Below, piece after piece: positions 31,893 through 40,383 of a stretch of 50,447 nt of DNA (within the stretch, counting starts at the first letter, position 1; the number at the start of each line of letters is the position of its first letter). The notes beneath the pieces were generated by a model. The model searched no databases and was not told the DNA's origin. It was given only the letters and a program-made list of their open reading frames with translations. The DNA lies in the NCBI GenBank assembly GCA_001805055.1, contig MHDZ01000078.1, forward strand, positions 1-50,447. Reading direction: 5' to 3'. The translations under genes and the position numbers were made by a program. This DNA comes from Nitrospirae bacterium GWC2_57_13 (GTDB lineage: Bacteria > Nitrospirota > UBA9217).

Positions 31893-33323
31893 TTATTCCT
31901 TCACCACCACGGTCTTGATGTTCACGAACTCCTTCAACCCGTAGTGCGACAGCTCGCGGCCGACGCCGGACTTCTTCACGCCGCCGAAGGGCAGGCGCGG
32001 ATCCGACTTGACCATGTCGTTGATCGCGATGGCGCCGGCCTCGATCCGTGCCGCGACCCCTTCGGCCCGCTCGATGTTTCTGCTCCAGACCGCTGCACCA
32101 AGACCGTATTCCGTGTCGTTCGCCGCGTCAACAGCCTCGTCATCGGTCTTAACGACAATGATCGGAGCGATGGGGCCGAAGACCTCTTCGGTCAGGACCT
32201 TCATATTCGGCAAAGGCCTCAGCACGGCACAGGGCGCGAAGAAAAGCCCTTTTCCGGGCCCCTGGCCGACCTGTACGATCTCAGCTCCTTTTGCCCTGGC
32301 GTCGCTCAGCTGCTTGTTCAGGCCGTCGAAAATGTCTTTCCTCGCCATTGGCCCGATATCGGTCGTTTCATCCATGGGATCTCCGATCTTGAGCTCCCTG
32401 AGCTGCGCCAAAAAATGTTTCGTAAATTCCTCGGCCACGCTCTCCATCACGATGAAACGCTTCGCCGCGATGCAGCTCTGGCCCGCGTTGATCATTCTCG
32501 CTTTTGCCGCAGTCCGACCTGCCAGTTCCACATCGGCGTCATCAAGCACCACAAAGGGGTCTGATCCTCCGAGCTCCAGCACGAGCTTCTTGATCTTTCG
32601 TCCCGCATGGGCCCCTACCTCCTCGCCCGCCCGGTTGCTGCCTGTGAGCGATACGGCGTCCACTAGGTCCTCGTCGATCAACCGGAGCGCCTGCTTCACA
32701 TCGATCAGCAGGGTAGTGAAGACCCCTTCGGGAAAGCCCGCCGCCCGAAAAGCTGTTTCCAATGCGATCGCTGTGGCCGGCACGTTCGACGCGTGCTTCA
32801 GGAGGACGGTGTTGCCCGCGGCCACCGCAGGCACGCCGAACCGGAAGGCCTGCCAGAAGGGAAAGTTCCAGGGCATGATCGCCAGCACGACGCCCAGCGG
32901 CTGGAACAGGACATAGCTCTTTTTCGCTTCCGTCTTGATATGCTCGGGCTGCAAAAAGCGCTCTGCATTCAAGGCATAATACTCGCTAAGCCAGGCGCAT
33001 TTATCTACCTCCGCCAGGGCATCCTTGATGGGCTTGCCCATCTCGCGCGTCATGAGCTCCGCGTAGTGCCGCTTCTCCGTGCGCAGATGGTCCGCAAGCC
33101 GTTTCACAGCAGCGGCCCGCTCCGCCACCGGCACGGTCCGCCAGGCGGTGAATGCGCGCCTCGCCTTCTCAACGGCGCCGTTGGTCTGCCGCTCCGTAAG
33201 CAGGGAGAATTCTTCCATAATTTTTCCCGTGTAGGGATTGATCGATCGGATCTTCTGGTTCTTTCCCCTGTCGGTCCTGGAGGTTTTAGCCGTCCTGTTT
33301 TTCACTCCCGCTGTTCGTTTCAT
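31893..33323 (-). CDS. NAD(P)-dependent aldehyde dehydrogenase, succinate-semialdehyde type
   Basis: A 476-residue aldehyde dehydrogenase. Catalytic C284 (GQSCIAAKRF), base E250 (LELGGSDPF) and N153 (PWNFPFWQ) are intact. LKHASNVP and the LELGGSDPFVVLDDAD block are typical of the Sad/YneI-like succinate-semialdehyde dehydrogenases, including those of the cyanobacterial TCA bypass, as far as I recall. It would oxidise succinic semialdehyde to succinate in the cytoplasm. The start at 33323 follows AAAGGAAC. Other aldehydes remain possible. It lies between citrate synthase (56 nt) and the ThDP enzyme. Confidence 0.88.
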   Translation of the reverse strand: MKRTAGVKNRTAKTSRTDRGKNQKIRSINPYTGKIMEEFSLLTERQTNGAVEKARRAFTAWRTVPVAERAAAVKRLADHLRTEKRHYAELMTREMGKPIKDALAEVDKCAWLSEYYALNAERFLQPEHIKTEAKKSYVLFQPLGVVLAIMPWNFPFWQAFRFGVPAVAAGNTVLLKHASNVPATAIALETAFRAAGFPEGVFTTLLIDVKQALRLIDEDLVDAVSLTGSNRAGEEVGAHAGRKIKKLVLELGGSDPFVVLDDADVELAGRTAAKARMINAGQSCIAAKRFIVMESVAEEFTKHFLAQLRELKIGDPMDETTDIGPMARKDIFDGLNKQLSDARAKGAEIVQVGQGPGKGLFFAPCAVLRPLPNMKVLTEEVFGPIAPIIVVKTDDEAVDAANDTEYGLGAAVWSRNIERAEGVAARIEAGAIAINDMVKSDPRLPFGGVKKSGVGRELSHYGLKEFVNIKTVVVKE

Positions 33324-33379
33324 GATGTTCCTTTCGTGCGCCTCTGCCGATCCCACATGCCGTGCCGCTGCGTCCGGAC

Positions 33380-34564
33380 CTATCCCGGCCTCTTACCCAT
33401 CGGCTCATACACACACCCTGTCTTGCCGCAGTAATTGCCCACGTACTCTGATTCCGGACGATAGAGAGCCGGCTTCTCCTGGGCATCGCCGAACTTCTCT
33501 TCGATGATATGGGCCGCCCAGCCTGCAATGCGCGAGATGGCGAAGACCGGCGTCATAATATCTGCCGGGATGCCCATCATGTGATAAACAGGCGCGCTGA
33601 AAAAATCCACATTGGGTTTGATCGTGGTCTTGCCCCGCGCCTCGAACTCCCGCACCGCATTCTCCTCAACCGCCACGGAAAGCGTGTGCAGCCACTCCAG
33701 CCCCAGCTTGCTGCCGAGCCTCCCGCCCATTTCCTTCAGGAACCGGGCGCGGGGGTCCATGGTCTTGTACACGGCGTGGCCCAGGCCCATGATCTTCTTG
33801 CCGCTGACGAGCTGTTGCTTGACCCAGCCGGGAATGTCCTTCTCGTTCGTCAGTTCCAGCAGCATCTTGATTACCCGGGCATTCGCTCCGCCGTGCAGAC
33901 TGCCCGAAAGAGCGCCCACAGCAGCGGCTACACCGGCATACATGTGCGCCTGCGTCGATACCACTTCACGGGCCGCGAAGGTGGAAGCATTAAAGGTGTG
34001 GTCTGCGTGCAGCACGAGACAGACGTCAAAATCCCGCGCCGTTTCCGCATCAGGCTTCTTCCCATGGAGCATCGAGAGGAAATTAGCCGCGTGGGACAGG
34101 TTCTTGTCCGGCAGCACCGGCTCCTGCCCGCTCCGGATCCGGTGCCAGGCAGCGACAATAACAGGCATCCGCGCGATCAGCCTGATCGCCTTCCTGATAT
34201 TGGCTTCCCGTGTTTCCTCAGCAGCTTCGTGATCTGTAATAGCGAGCAGAGGAATCGCTGCCTGCAGCACGTCCATGGGCCTCGCCTCGCGGGGCCACTG
34301 CTTGAGGCTCTCGATCACAAAGCCGGGCACGGTCCGCGCGTCGATAAGCTGAGCAGTGAACTCCATAAGCGTCTTCTCACCTGGCAATGCGTCATGCAGC
34401 AGAAGATAAGCGGTCTCCTCGTAGGTCGAATTCCTGGCGAGCTCCTCGATCCGATAGCCGCGGTAAATAAGGATGCCGTTCTGGCCGTCAATTAAACTCA
34501 CTTTCGTGTCGGCCACGGTCACGCCGCGAAGGCCCGTGTTCTTGATTTTCTCGCTCTCTGCCAT
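33380..34564 (-). CDS. gltA: Citrate synthase
   Basis: A 394-residue citrate synthase of the short (non-enterobacterial, dimeric) type, condensing acetyl-CoA and oxaloacetate. The catalytic triad is visible: H224 in SLHGGAN, H263 in GLGHAVYK and D320 in PNVDFFSAPVYH. 2-Methylcitrate synthases look similar, but no propionate genes are near and aconitase precedes it, so citrate is favoured. The start codon is preceded by a tandem purine repeat (34577-34632). Confidence 0.93.
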   Translation of the reverse strand: MAESEKIKNTGLRGVTVADTKVSLIDGQNGILIYRGYRIEELARNSTYEETAYLLLHDALPGEKTLMEFTAQLIDARTVPGFVIESLKQWPREARPMDVLQAAIPLLAITDHEAAEETREANIRKAIRLIARMPVIVAAWHRIRSGQEPVLPDKNLSHAANFLSMLHGKKPDAETARDFDVCLVLHADHTFNASTFAAREVVSTQAHMYAGVAAAVGALSGSLHGGANARVIKMLLELTNEKDIPGWVKQQLVSGKKIMGLGHAVYKTMDPRARFLKEMGGRLGSKLGLEWLHTLSVAVEENAVREFEARGKTTIKPNVDFFSAPVYHMMGIPADIMTPVFAISRIAGWAAHIIEEKFGDAQEKPALYRPESEYVGNYCGKTGCVYEPMGKRPG

Positions 34565-34576
34565 GATCAGATCCGC

Positions 34577-34632
34577 TTTCCCTCTTTCCCTCTTTCCCTC
34601 TTTCCCTCTTTCCTTCTTTCCTTCTTTCCTTC
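34577..34632. repeat. 8-bp tandem repeat ahead of citrate synthase
   Basis: Seven contiguous 8-bp units on the plus strand: four TTTCCCTC then three TTTCCTTC. On the coding strand this is GAGGGAAA/GAAGGAAA, 12 bp before the gltA ATG, where it includes the ribosome-binding region. Confidence 0.95.
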
Positions 34633-34670
34633 TTTACCTTCTCCCTGTCCCCTCATCTGTAGCTGCACGC

Positions 34671-36614
34671 TCACGCCGTCTTCTTCAGCTCTTCTTTCAC
34701 GAAGTTCAATGTGCCGCCTGCCAGCAGATGCCTTCGCTGCCGCTCCGAAACGTCGAGGACCGTGATGATCTTTTTCCCGCCAATGGTCACCGGGATCTCC
34801 CGGTCGCCCTGCGCCACATGCTTTCGGACATCGTCCAGGACCACTGCTGCTCCCGCTTCGATCCGGTCATAATCGGCCGGGTCTTTGAAGGTGAGCGGCA
34901 GCACCCCGAAGTTGCAGAGATTCGACAGATGGATGCGAGCGAAGCTCTTGACGATCTTGGCTCGCACACCGAGATACCGCGGTGCCAGGGCCGCGTGCTC
35001 GCGGCTCGAACCCTGGCCGTAGTTCTGGCCGCCGACGACCACGACGGTCTTCTTTTCCCTGGCCCGTTTCGCGAACTCGGCATCGATCTGGGAAAAGACG
35101 AATTCGCTGATCGCCTCGATGTTCGAGCGGAGCGGAAGCACCTTGCTCCCTGCCGGCATGATGCCGTCTGTGGAGATGTTGTCCCCCACTTTCAGGATCA
35201 CCTCGGCAACCAGACGGCCCGGAAGTGGTTCGAGCTTCGGAAGGGGCCTGACGTTCGGCCCTCGAACCACCACGGTCTTGCGCAGCTCGGCAGAGGGAAA
35301 AATGATGGATTTCTCGTTCACCAAGTACTTCTCAGGGTCCTGGATGCGCGGGTAGGCCATTTCCTTTGCCAGGTCGCGGGGGTCCGTGATCGCGCCCTTG
35401 AGCCCTGCAGCGGCAGCGGTCTCTGGCGAACACAGATAGATCTGATCGTTCTTCGTACCGGAGCGTCCGGGGAAATTTCTCGGGAAGGTACGCAGGCTCA
35501 CCTCGCCCGTACCCGGCGCCTGGCCCATGCCGATGCAGCCCTGGCATCCGGGCTCGTGGATGCGCGCACCTGCTGACAGAAAGTCCATAAGCCCGCCGGC
35601 CTGGTACACGTTCTCCGTCACCTGCCTGCTGCCGGGGTTCACGTTGAAGGAGACATCAGGATAGACCTGCCGTCCTGCCAGTATCTTCGCAGCGACCATC
35701 AGGTCGCGGAAGGAGGAATTCGCGCTGCTGCCCACGATCACCTGGTGCACCTTTGTTCCCGCCACTTCCCGCACAGGCACCACGTTGCCCGGCGATGAGG
35801 GTTTCGCGATCAACGGTTCGAGCTTCGAAAGATCGATCTCGGCCTGCTCGTCGTACTGCGCGCCTTCATCGGCAGATAGTTCCTTCCAGGCGTCGCTTCT
35901 GCCCTGGGCAACAAGGTATTCTCGCGTTCTGTCATCGGAGGGAAAGATCGTGCTCGTGGCGCCCAGCTCCGTGCCCATATTACCGATGGTCTCGCGGTCC
36001 GTTGCCGAGAGCGTTTTGACACCAGGGCCATAGTACTCCACGATCTTGCCGACGCAGCCCTTCACGTCATAGCGCCGCAGCATCTCGAGGATCACATCCT
36101 TGGCGCTCACCCAGTCTGGCAGCGAGCCCGTGAGCTTCACACCCAGCACCTTAGGGCAGAGAAGATGGTAGGGATAGCCGGCCATGGCGAGCGCCACGTC
36201 CAGGCCGCCGGCGCCGATGCCGAGCATGGACACGCCCGCCGCACCCGGCGTGTGACTGTCCGCGCCCAGGAGGGTCTTGCCTGGCACGCCGAAACGCTCC
36301 ATATGCACCTGGTGTGACACGCCGTTGCCCGGCTTGCTGAAGTGGACGCCGTACCGGGCCGCCGCGGTCTGGAGAAAACGGTGGTCATCGGCGTTCTTGT
36401 TGTCGGCCTGGAGCAGGTTGTGGTCAACGTACTGGGCTGCCAGCTCTGCTTTCACGCCATAGATGCCGAGGGCCTCGAATTCCAGCATGGCAAGCGTGCC
36501 TGTCGCGTCCTGCAGCAGGGTGTGGTCGATGGTGATGGCGATCTCAATTCCCGGCTGAAACTCGCCTTCCACAAGGTGAGATTCCAGTATTTTTTGCGTC
36601 AGGTTCCGTTTCAT
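34671..36614 (-). CDS. Aconitate hydratase (single-chain ~650-residue bacterial type)
   Basis: A 647-residue aconitase that would interconvert citrate and isocitrate. LLGADSHTPGAAGVSMLGIGAGG (~115-137), GPGVKTLSATDRETIGNMGTELGA, and the swivel domain GDNISTDGIMPAGSKVLPLRS followed by QNYGQGSSREHAALAPRYLG are all present. C357 and C360 (EPGCQGCIG) are two expected cluster ligands. The block usually reading GSCTN is GSSAN (295-299) here, so the third cysteine ligand is missing. GGAGTGCC precedes the ATG at 36614. It heads a probable operon with gltA, SSADH and the ThDP enzyme. Size and layout fit the Aquifex-type aconitase family. Confidence 0.9.
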   Translation of the reverse strand: MKRNLTQKILESHLVEGEFQPGIEIAITIDHTLLQDATGTLAMLEFEALGIYGVKAELAAQYVDHNLLQADNKNADDHRFLQTAAARYGVHFSKPGNGVSHQVHMERFGVPGKTLLGADSHTPGAAGVSMLGIGAGGLDVALAMAGYPYHLLCPKVLGVKLTGSLPDWVSAKDVILEMLRRYDVKGCVGKIVEYYGPGVKTLSATDRETIGNMGTELGATSTIFPSDDRTREYLVAQGRSDAWKELSADEGAQYDEQAEIDLSKLEPLIAKPSSPGNVVPVREVAGTKVHQVIVGSSANSSFRDLMVAAKILAGRQVYPDVSFNVNPGSRQVTENVYQAGGLMDFLSAGARIHEPGCQGCIGMGQAPGTGEVSLRTFPRNFPGRSGTKNDQIYLCSPETAAAAGLKGAITDPRDLAKEMAYPRIQDPEKYLVNEKSIIFPSAELRKTVVVRGPNVRPLPKLEPLPGRLVAEVILKVGDNISTDGIMPAGSKVLPLRSNIEAISEFVFSQIDAEFAKRAREKKTVVVVGGQNYGQGSSREHAALAPRYLGVRAKIVKSFARIHLSNLCNFGVLPLTFKDPADYDRIEAGAAVVLDDVRKHVAQGDREIPVTIGGKKIITVLDVSERQRRHLLAGGTLNFVKEELKKTA

Positions 36615-36697
36615 GGCACTCCTCACCGTCCTGAAAGGAGCATCCTGCTGTTTAATTGGGATATTTATTGTCTTGTTTGATTCTAACGCCTGTTTTA

Positions 36698-36725
36698 ATT
36701 GTACCACGAGCAGGATGAATGTCAA
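36698..36725 (-). promoter_or_regulatory. Sigma-70 promoter of the aconitase operon
   Basis: Minus strand: TTGACA (36720-36725), 16-bp spacer, TACAAT (36698-36703), about 85 nt ahead of the aconitase start. The rest of the 36615-37226 spacer carries the divergent promoter and a palindrome (see below) and no convincing gene. Confidence 0.75.
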
Positions 36726-37013
36726 CGAACTGTGCCGCCCGCGAGTCTGTGCGAACAGGCAGGCAACGGTTTCCTCACCCGCTAACACGTCCTGCTTGAG
36801 TTTGCATTTTTTGCCGCGAGGATAATCATGCCCATTCTACCATATCCCCCCCTTAGCGAAGTTCGATATACGGCAACCAACAAGGGTGCGACTGCCTTGC
36901 ATGCGGTCATTCCGGCATGTTGTGGCAGCCGCAGACTTTGGCCTGTGCCTGTGCACGTCTTTCGCGATCTTTCGTTCCTCATTATTTAGTCGTAGACGAC
37001 TTTTCACGGCTTT

Positions 37014-37042
37014 TTGACAGGGCACAGTCTCTCATCTAGACT
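37014..37042 (+). promoter_or_regulatory. Possible promoter of the cytochrome gene
   Basis: TTGACA (37014-37019), 17-bp spacer, TAGACT (37037-37042). It would give a leader of about 180 nt. Confidence 0.55.
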
Positions 37043-37113
37043 GATAGTAAAGGCTCCACTTGTTCCTGATCCACCGTTTCCAGATACTTGTTCAAAAGTT
37101 TCGATTCTCTCAA

Positions 37114-37134
37114 CACATTCAGATGCTGAATGTG
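37114..37134 (+). promoter_or_regulatory. 21-bp palindrome in the cytochrome leader
   Basis: CACATTCAG (37114-37122), ATG, CTGAATGTG (37126-37134): perfect arms around 3 nt, followed by a GGCCC/GGGCC stem at 37147-37165. It may be an operator or a leader hairpin. Confidence 0.6.
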
Positions 37135-37226
37135 CTCATGATACCCGGCCCATTCACTAAGGGCCGCTGAGATCGTGCTGCAGGAAGGGGAGACCTGTCT
37201 GGTCCGCAAGGAAAGGAGGATATGTC

Positions 37227-38396
37227 ATGAAACGGTTCATCTGGATCTGCGCGCTGCTGCTCGCAACAGCGCCGCTCACGGTTTATGGTGAGTTTGCCAC
37301 GCTCGACGAACTCGCCAAGGCCTACAGCGTGGACACGTGCAGGACCTGCCACGCCAAGGTGCACACCGAGTGGACGTCGTCGTACCACTCGCAGTCTGTG
37401 GTCCATTCCCTGGGAGGCATACGGAACTTCATTGTTGTGGGCCTTGGCCAGGAGTGGAAGAAGCCCGTGAACAGGGACAACCTCATGCGCTGCATGGCCT
37501 GCCATGCGCCGCAGTTGGCCGAAGCTTCCGAAGGCCTTGCCACGCAGGTCGCTGACCTGATCATCGCCGCTGTGGACGAAAAGGACGGAAAGAAAAAGGA
37601 TGCGGCCAAAAAGGAGATCGCCAAACTGAACGTCAACTGCATTGTCTGCCACAACACCAAGATCATCCTCGAAAAGAACCTCAAGGGCGACCCGAAGCCC
37701 AACGTGTACTACGGTCCGACCGGCAAATCGTCGCCGGCTCACCGCTCGGCAAAATCTAAAGAGATTCAGACGGCCCTGTTCTGCGGCCAGTGCCACGGCA
37801 TCTACACGCCGCCGGATGGAGATATTATCCAGTGCAACACGCTCTACGGCAGCTACCAGGAGGCCTACCGCGGGAACGGCGGGGCCGAAACGTGCCAGGA
37901 CTGCCACATGCTCGCCAAGAACCGCGGCCACAAGTTCCCGGGCGCTTATGAAGTGGAGATCGTGAAAGAAGGCGTGGACCTCGATGTGCAGGCTGCAGCG
38001 ATCAAACTTACGCCGGGCAAGTGGATCCCCACGGCTATCGTGACCGTCAGCCTCACGAACAAGGCCGGCCATCGCATTCCCGATGGCTGACTGTGGTCCG
38101 CCAAGCTGGTCCTGGAAGTGACCGCCAAAACGGATACGGGAAAGACGATCGCTATGGGCAGGAAAGAATACTGGGAGCTGGGCGTTGACATCGACGGCGA
38201 CCATCGCATGGGTGCATGGCAGATCAAAGAGGTCGTGGACCTGACCCTGCCGCCCCGCAAGACCACGAAGGAACGGTTCGTCACTGAGCTGGGTGAAGGC
38301 GTGAAGAGCGCCGACGTGGAAGTAAAGGTTACCTATTATCCTTCGGCAAAGCACGAACTGGTCATCCACAAAGAAGCGAAGAAGCTGACCTTCTGA
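37227..38396 (+). CDS. Pentaheme c-type cytochrome with in-frame UGA (candidate selenoprotein)
   Basis: An exported multiheme cytochrome. Read through the UGA at 38088-38090 it has 389 residues (287, Sec, 101). A signal peptide ends near residue 21. Five CxxCH sites begin at C38 (CRTCH), C89 (CMACH), C138 (CIVCH), C186 (CGQCH) and C223 (CQDCH). The UGA falls in AGHRIPDG-U-LWSAKLVLEV, and the same frame stays open to a TAA-free end at 38396, so this is a stop-codon event, not a frameshift. A SECIS-like hairpin follows (38093-38125). It resembles a group I recall as the ExtKL-type multiheme selenoprotein of Geobacter, unconfirmed. GGAGG precedes the ATG. If UGA is a plain stop, a 287-residue cytochrome results. 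Confidence 0.8.
38093..38125 (+). promoter_or_regulatory. SECIS-like hairpin after the UGA codon
   Basis: GTGGTC (38093-38098) pairs with GACCGC (38120-38125), and CCA (38101-38103) with TGG (38113-38115), leaving a 9-nt apical loop containing GGU (38108-38110). The loop GGU begins 17 nt after the UGA, a spacing like that in bacterial SECIS elements. The stem has internal loops, so it is suggestive only. Confidence 0.5.
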
Positions 38397-38420
38397 GCGG
38401 CAATCGCAAGAGGATGTGAA

Positions 38421-38455
38421 CTGACAGCCGGGCCACGCAAGGGCCCGGCTGTCAG
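38421..38455 (+). terminator. Terminator-type hairpin after the cytochrome
   Basis: CTGACAGCCGGGCC and GGCCCGGCTGTCAG form a 14-bp perfect stem around 7 nt. It lies 25 nt past the cytochrome stop. No T-tract follows. Confidence 0.7.
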
Positions 38456-38701
38456 TATAGTCGCAAAAACAAGGAGGCAGGCATGCTTCCAAGCCTTTCA
38501 GAATGCGCGTTAGTATCGTTTTTTGCTTTGCCTGAGGGATTGCACTGGACGTGACTTTTGCACGAGTCCCCGGCTGATCGTGCTCACGTGTTTATTGATG
38601 TCGCTCTAAAAGGCTTTCCTGCAGGTCTGCCGCCTTTTCGCGCACGTTTTTTTCAACGATGGGGTTTTTTCTTGTGGTTATGCGCCCTGACGGAGAGGGG
38701 C

Positions 38702-39610
38702 CTAAAAGATGCTGAAATCAAAATATCTCTTCGGGTTCTTTTTGATGTCCTTCACGAGTTCGTTCAGCTCCTTCACCGTGGACCGCAGGTCCTCTTTCAA
38801 CTCCCGGTCGCCGATAAGGCTGCCCATGGCGCCCTCGCCCTTATCGATCCGGTCGAGGACGGCGCTCAGCTTCAGGGTGGCGGCATTCATGTTCACATAG
38901 AGGCTCTCGTCGTCGATAAGGCGCCGCATCGTGCCTTTCGACTCGGCGAGCCGCTTCGCAAATGCATCGAGGGACTCCGATGCCTTCAGGAACCGCTGAT
39001 AGACCTCGGGATCGCTGATCACCTTGTTCAATGTGCCTTCCGACGTCTTCAATTCCTTTGCGAAGCTGCGGATGTCCCGGGCAGATGCTGCAAGGTCCCG
39101 GTACAGCGTGTCCTCGCGGATCAGCCTTCCGAGCGTTCCCCGCTCGCTCTCGATCCTGTCCACGAACTGGGTCAGCTCCTCGCCGATCTCGGGAAGGGTC
39201 ATGCCCTCCATCTTATCTTCCGGCATCAGGGCCGGTGCGTCGCGCGAACCCATGCTCAGTTCAATGTACTTGTCGCCCAGCAGACCCAGCGTCCGGATCG
39301 TGGCGGTGGAATCTTTCTTGAGATAGGCGAGGGCCGTCTTGTCGATGGTCATCGTCGTGATGATGCGCTCGTCCGGAGTGAGCAAAATGGTCCGTACCGA
39401 TCCCACCTGTACCCCGGCGAACCAGACCGGCGCGCCCGTCCGCAGGCCCTTGACGTCCCGGAACGCCGCCGACATCACGACCCGTGGCGAAACAAGCTTT
39501 CCGATGTCCCCCGCGAACAGGATGGCCAGGAAAAGGACTCCCAGTCCGGCGGTCACCACGATCCCCACCCGGAGCGAGGACCAGACGAACTTCTGTTTGT
39601 ACTCGTACAT
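38702..39610 (-). CDS. MlaD-like MCE-domain lipid-binding protein
   Basis: A 302-residue substrate-binding protein of a MCE lipid transporter, anchored by one N-terminal membrane helix (~14-34, VGIVVTAGLGVLFLAILFAG). The MCE domain follows (~40-120: AAFRDVKGLRTGAPVWFAGVQVG, TMTIDKTALAYLKKDSTATI, YIELSMGS). A long helical C-terminal part (~125-300) would form the tunnel or hexamer tail. It belongs with MlaE and MlaF for lipid traffic between the membranes. GGGGGCAAC precedes the ATG. It is 26 nt after mlaF. Confidence 0.92.
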   Translation of the reverse strand: MYEYKQKFVWSSLRVGIVVTAGLGVLFLAILFAGDIGKLVSPRVVMSAAFRDVKGLRTGAPVWFAGVQVGSVRTILLTPDERIITTMTIDKTALAYLKKDSTATIRTLGLLGDKYIELSMGSRDAPALMPEDKMEGMTLPEIGEELTQFVDRIESERGTLGRLIREDTLYRDLAASARDIRSFAKELKTSEGTLNKVISDPEVYQRFLKASESLDAFAKRLAESKGTMRRLIDDESLYVNMNAATLKLSAVLDRIDKGEGAMGSLIGDRELKEDLRSTVKELNELVKDIKKNPKRYFDFSIF

Positions 39611-39636
39611 GGGTTGCCCCCTGAGAATGGCCGGCC

Positions 39637-40383
39637 CTACCGCAACAGGAACAGCGCGTCGATGAATTTTTTGAGTTCCTCGTCGTCAGTGTTCAGCAGT
39701 CCCGGCAGGTCTCCGTCAAAGGTGATCCGGCCGTTCTTGAGATAGAGGAAGCGCTCCGACACGCGGGCCGCTGCCGTCACATCATGGGTGACGATGATGC
39801 TCCCCCGCCGGTCCGGCGGCTCACCCGCTGAAAGCTCGCTGATCAGATCTCCGATGTTCTCCGCCGTGAGCGGATCGAGACCCGTGGTGGGTTCGTCGTA
39901 GAGCATCATGCGCGGCTCACCGGCCGCCATGGACCGGGCAATGGCAGCGCGGCGCTGCATGCCGCCGCTCAATTCCTCGGGCATCAGGTCGATGGCGCCT
40001 TCGATGCCGACCTTGCGCAGGAGATTCCGCACTTCTTCATCTATATCCTCCTCCGAAAGCGCGCCCTGCTCCCGCATGCAGTACGCGACATTCTCCCGGA
40101 CCGAGAGGGAATCGAACAGCGCGCCTTCCTGGAACACGATGGTGAATTTGCGCCGAATGGGCCGGAGTTGCGACTCGCTAAGGCGCGTGATGTCCTCGCC
40201 GTCGATCATGATCCTGCCGGAGTCCGGACGTACCAGAGCGAGCAGCAGCTTCAGGATGGTCGTCTTGCCCTCGCCGCTGCCTCCCAGGAAGGCAAGACGG
40301 TCCCAGAACTGCGCCGTGAAGCTCACACGGTCAAGCACCCGGTTCGAATTGTACGCGAGCGTGACGTCCTGAAACTCGATCAT
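39637..40383 (-). CDS. MlaF-like ABC ATPase of the MCE lipid transporter
   Basis: A 248-residue ATPase. Walker A GGSGEGKTT (~34-42), LSGGMQRRAAIARSM signature (~138-152), Walker B MMLYDEPTTGLDP (~160) and the switch-region His in IVTHDVTAA are intact. The best match is the lipid-transport ATPase of the Mla/Ttg2A group, beside MlaE. Its ATG overlaps the mlaE stop region by 4 nt, so the pair is coupled. Confidence 0.93.
   Translation of the reverse strand: MIEFQDVTLAYNSNRVLDRVSFTAQFWDRLAFLGGSGEGKTTILKLLLALVRPDSGRIMIDGEDITRLSESQLRPIRRKFTIVFQEGALFDSLSVRENVAYCMREQGALSEEDIDEEVRNLLRKVGIEGAIDLMPEELSGGMQRRAAIARSMAAGEPRMMLYDEPTTGLDPLTAENIGDLISELSAGEPPDRRGSIIVTHDVTAAARVSERFLYLKNGRITFDGDLPGLLNTDDEELKKFIDALFLLR

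Noticed and set aside
34577-34632. Possible CRISPR array
   Set aside because: Units are contiguous 8-mers with no spacers, so this is a simple tandem repeat. No cas genes are in the window.
38088-38396. Treating the cytochrome as a frameshifted pseudogene
   Set aside because: The reading frame is the same on both sides of the TGA. Only a stop codon intervenes, so a frameshift is excluded; selenocysteine or a nonsense change remain.
37119-38492. Minus-strand 457-codon frame opposite the cytochrome
   Set aside because: The plus strand carries five CxxCH sites, a signal peptide and a ribosome site. This frame is its antisense shadow.
38483-38554. 23-residue open frame behind AAGGAGG after the cytochrome
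   Set aside because: It has a good ribosome site but no conserved or membrane-like sequence, and it follows the terminator hairpin without a promoter. Not enough to call a gene.
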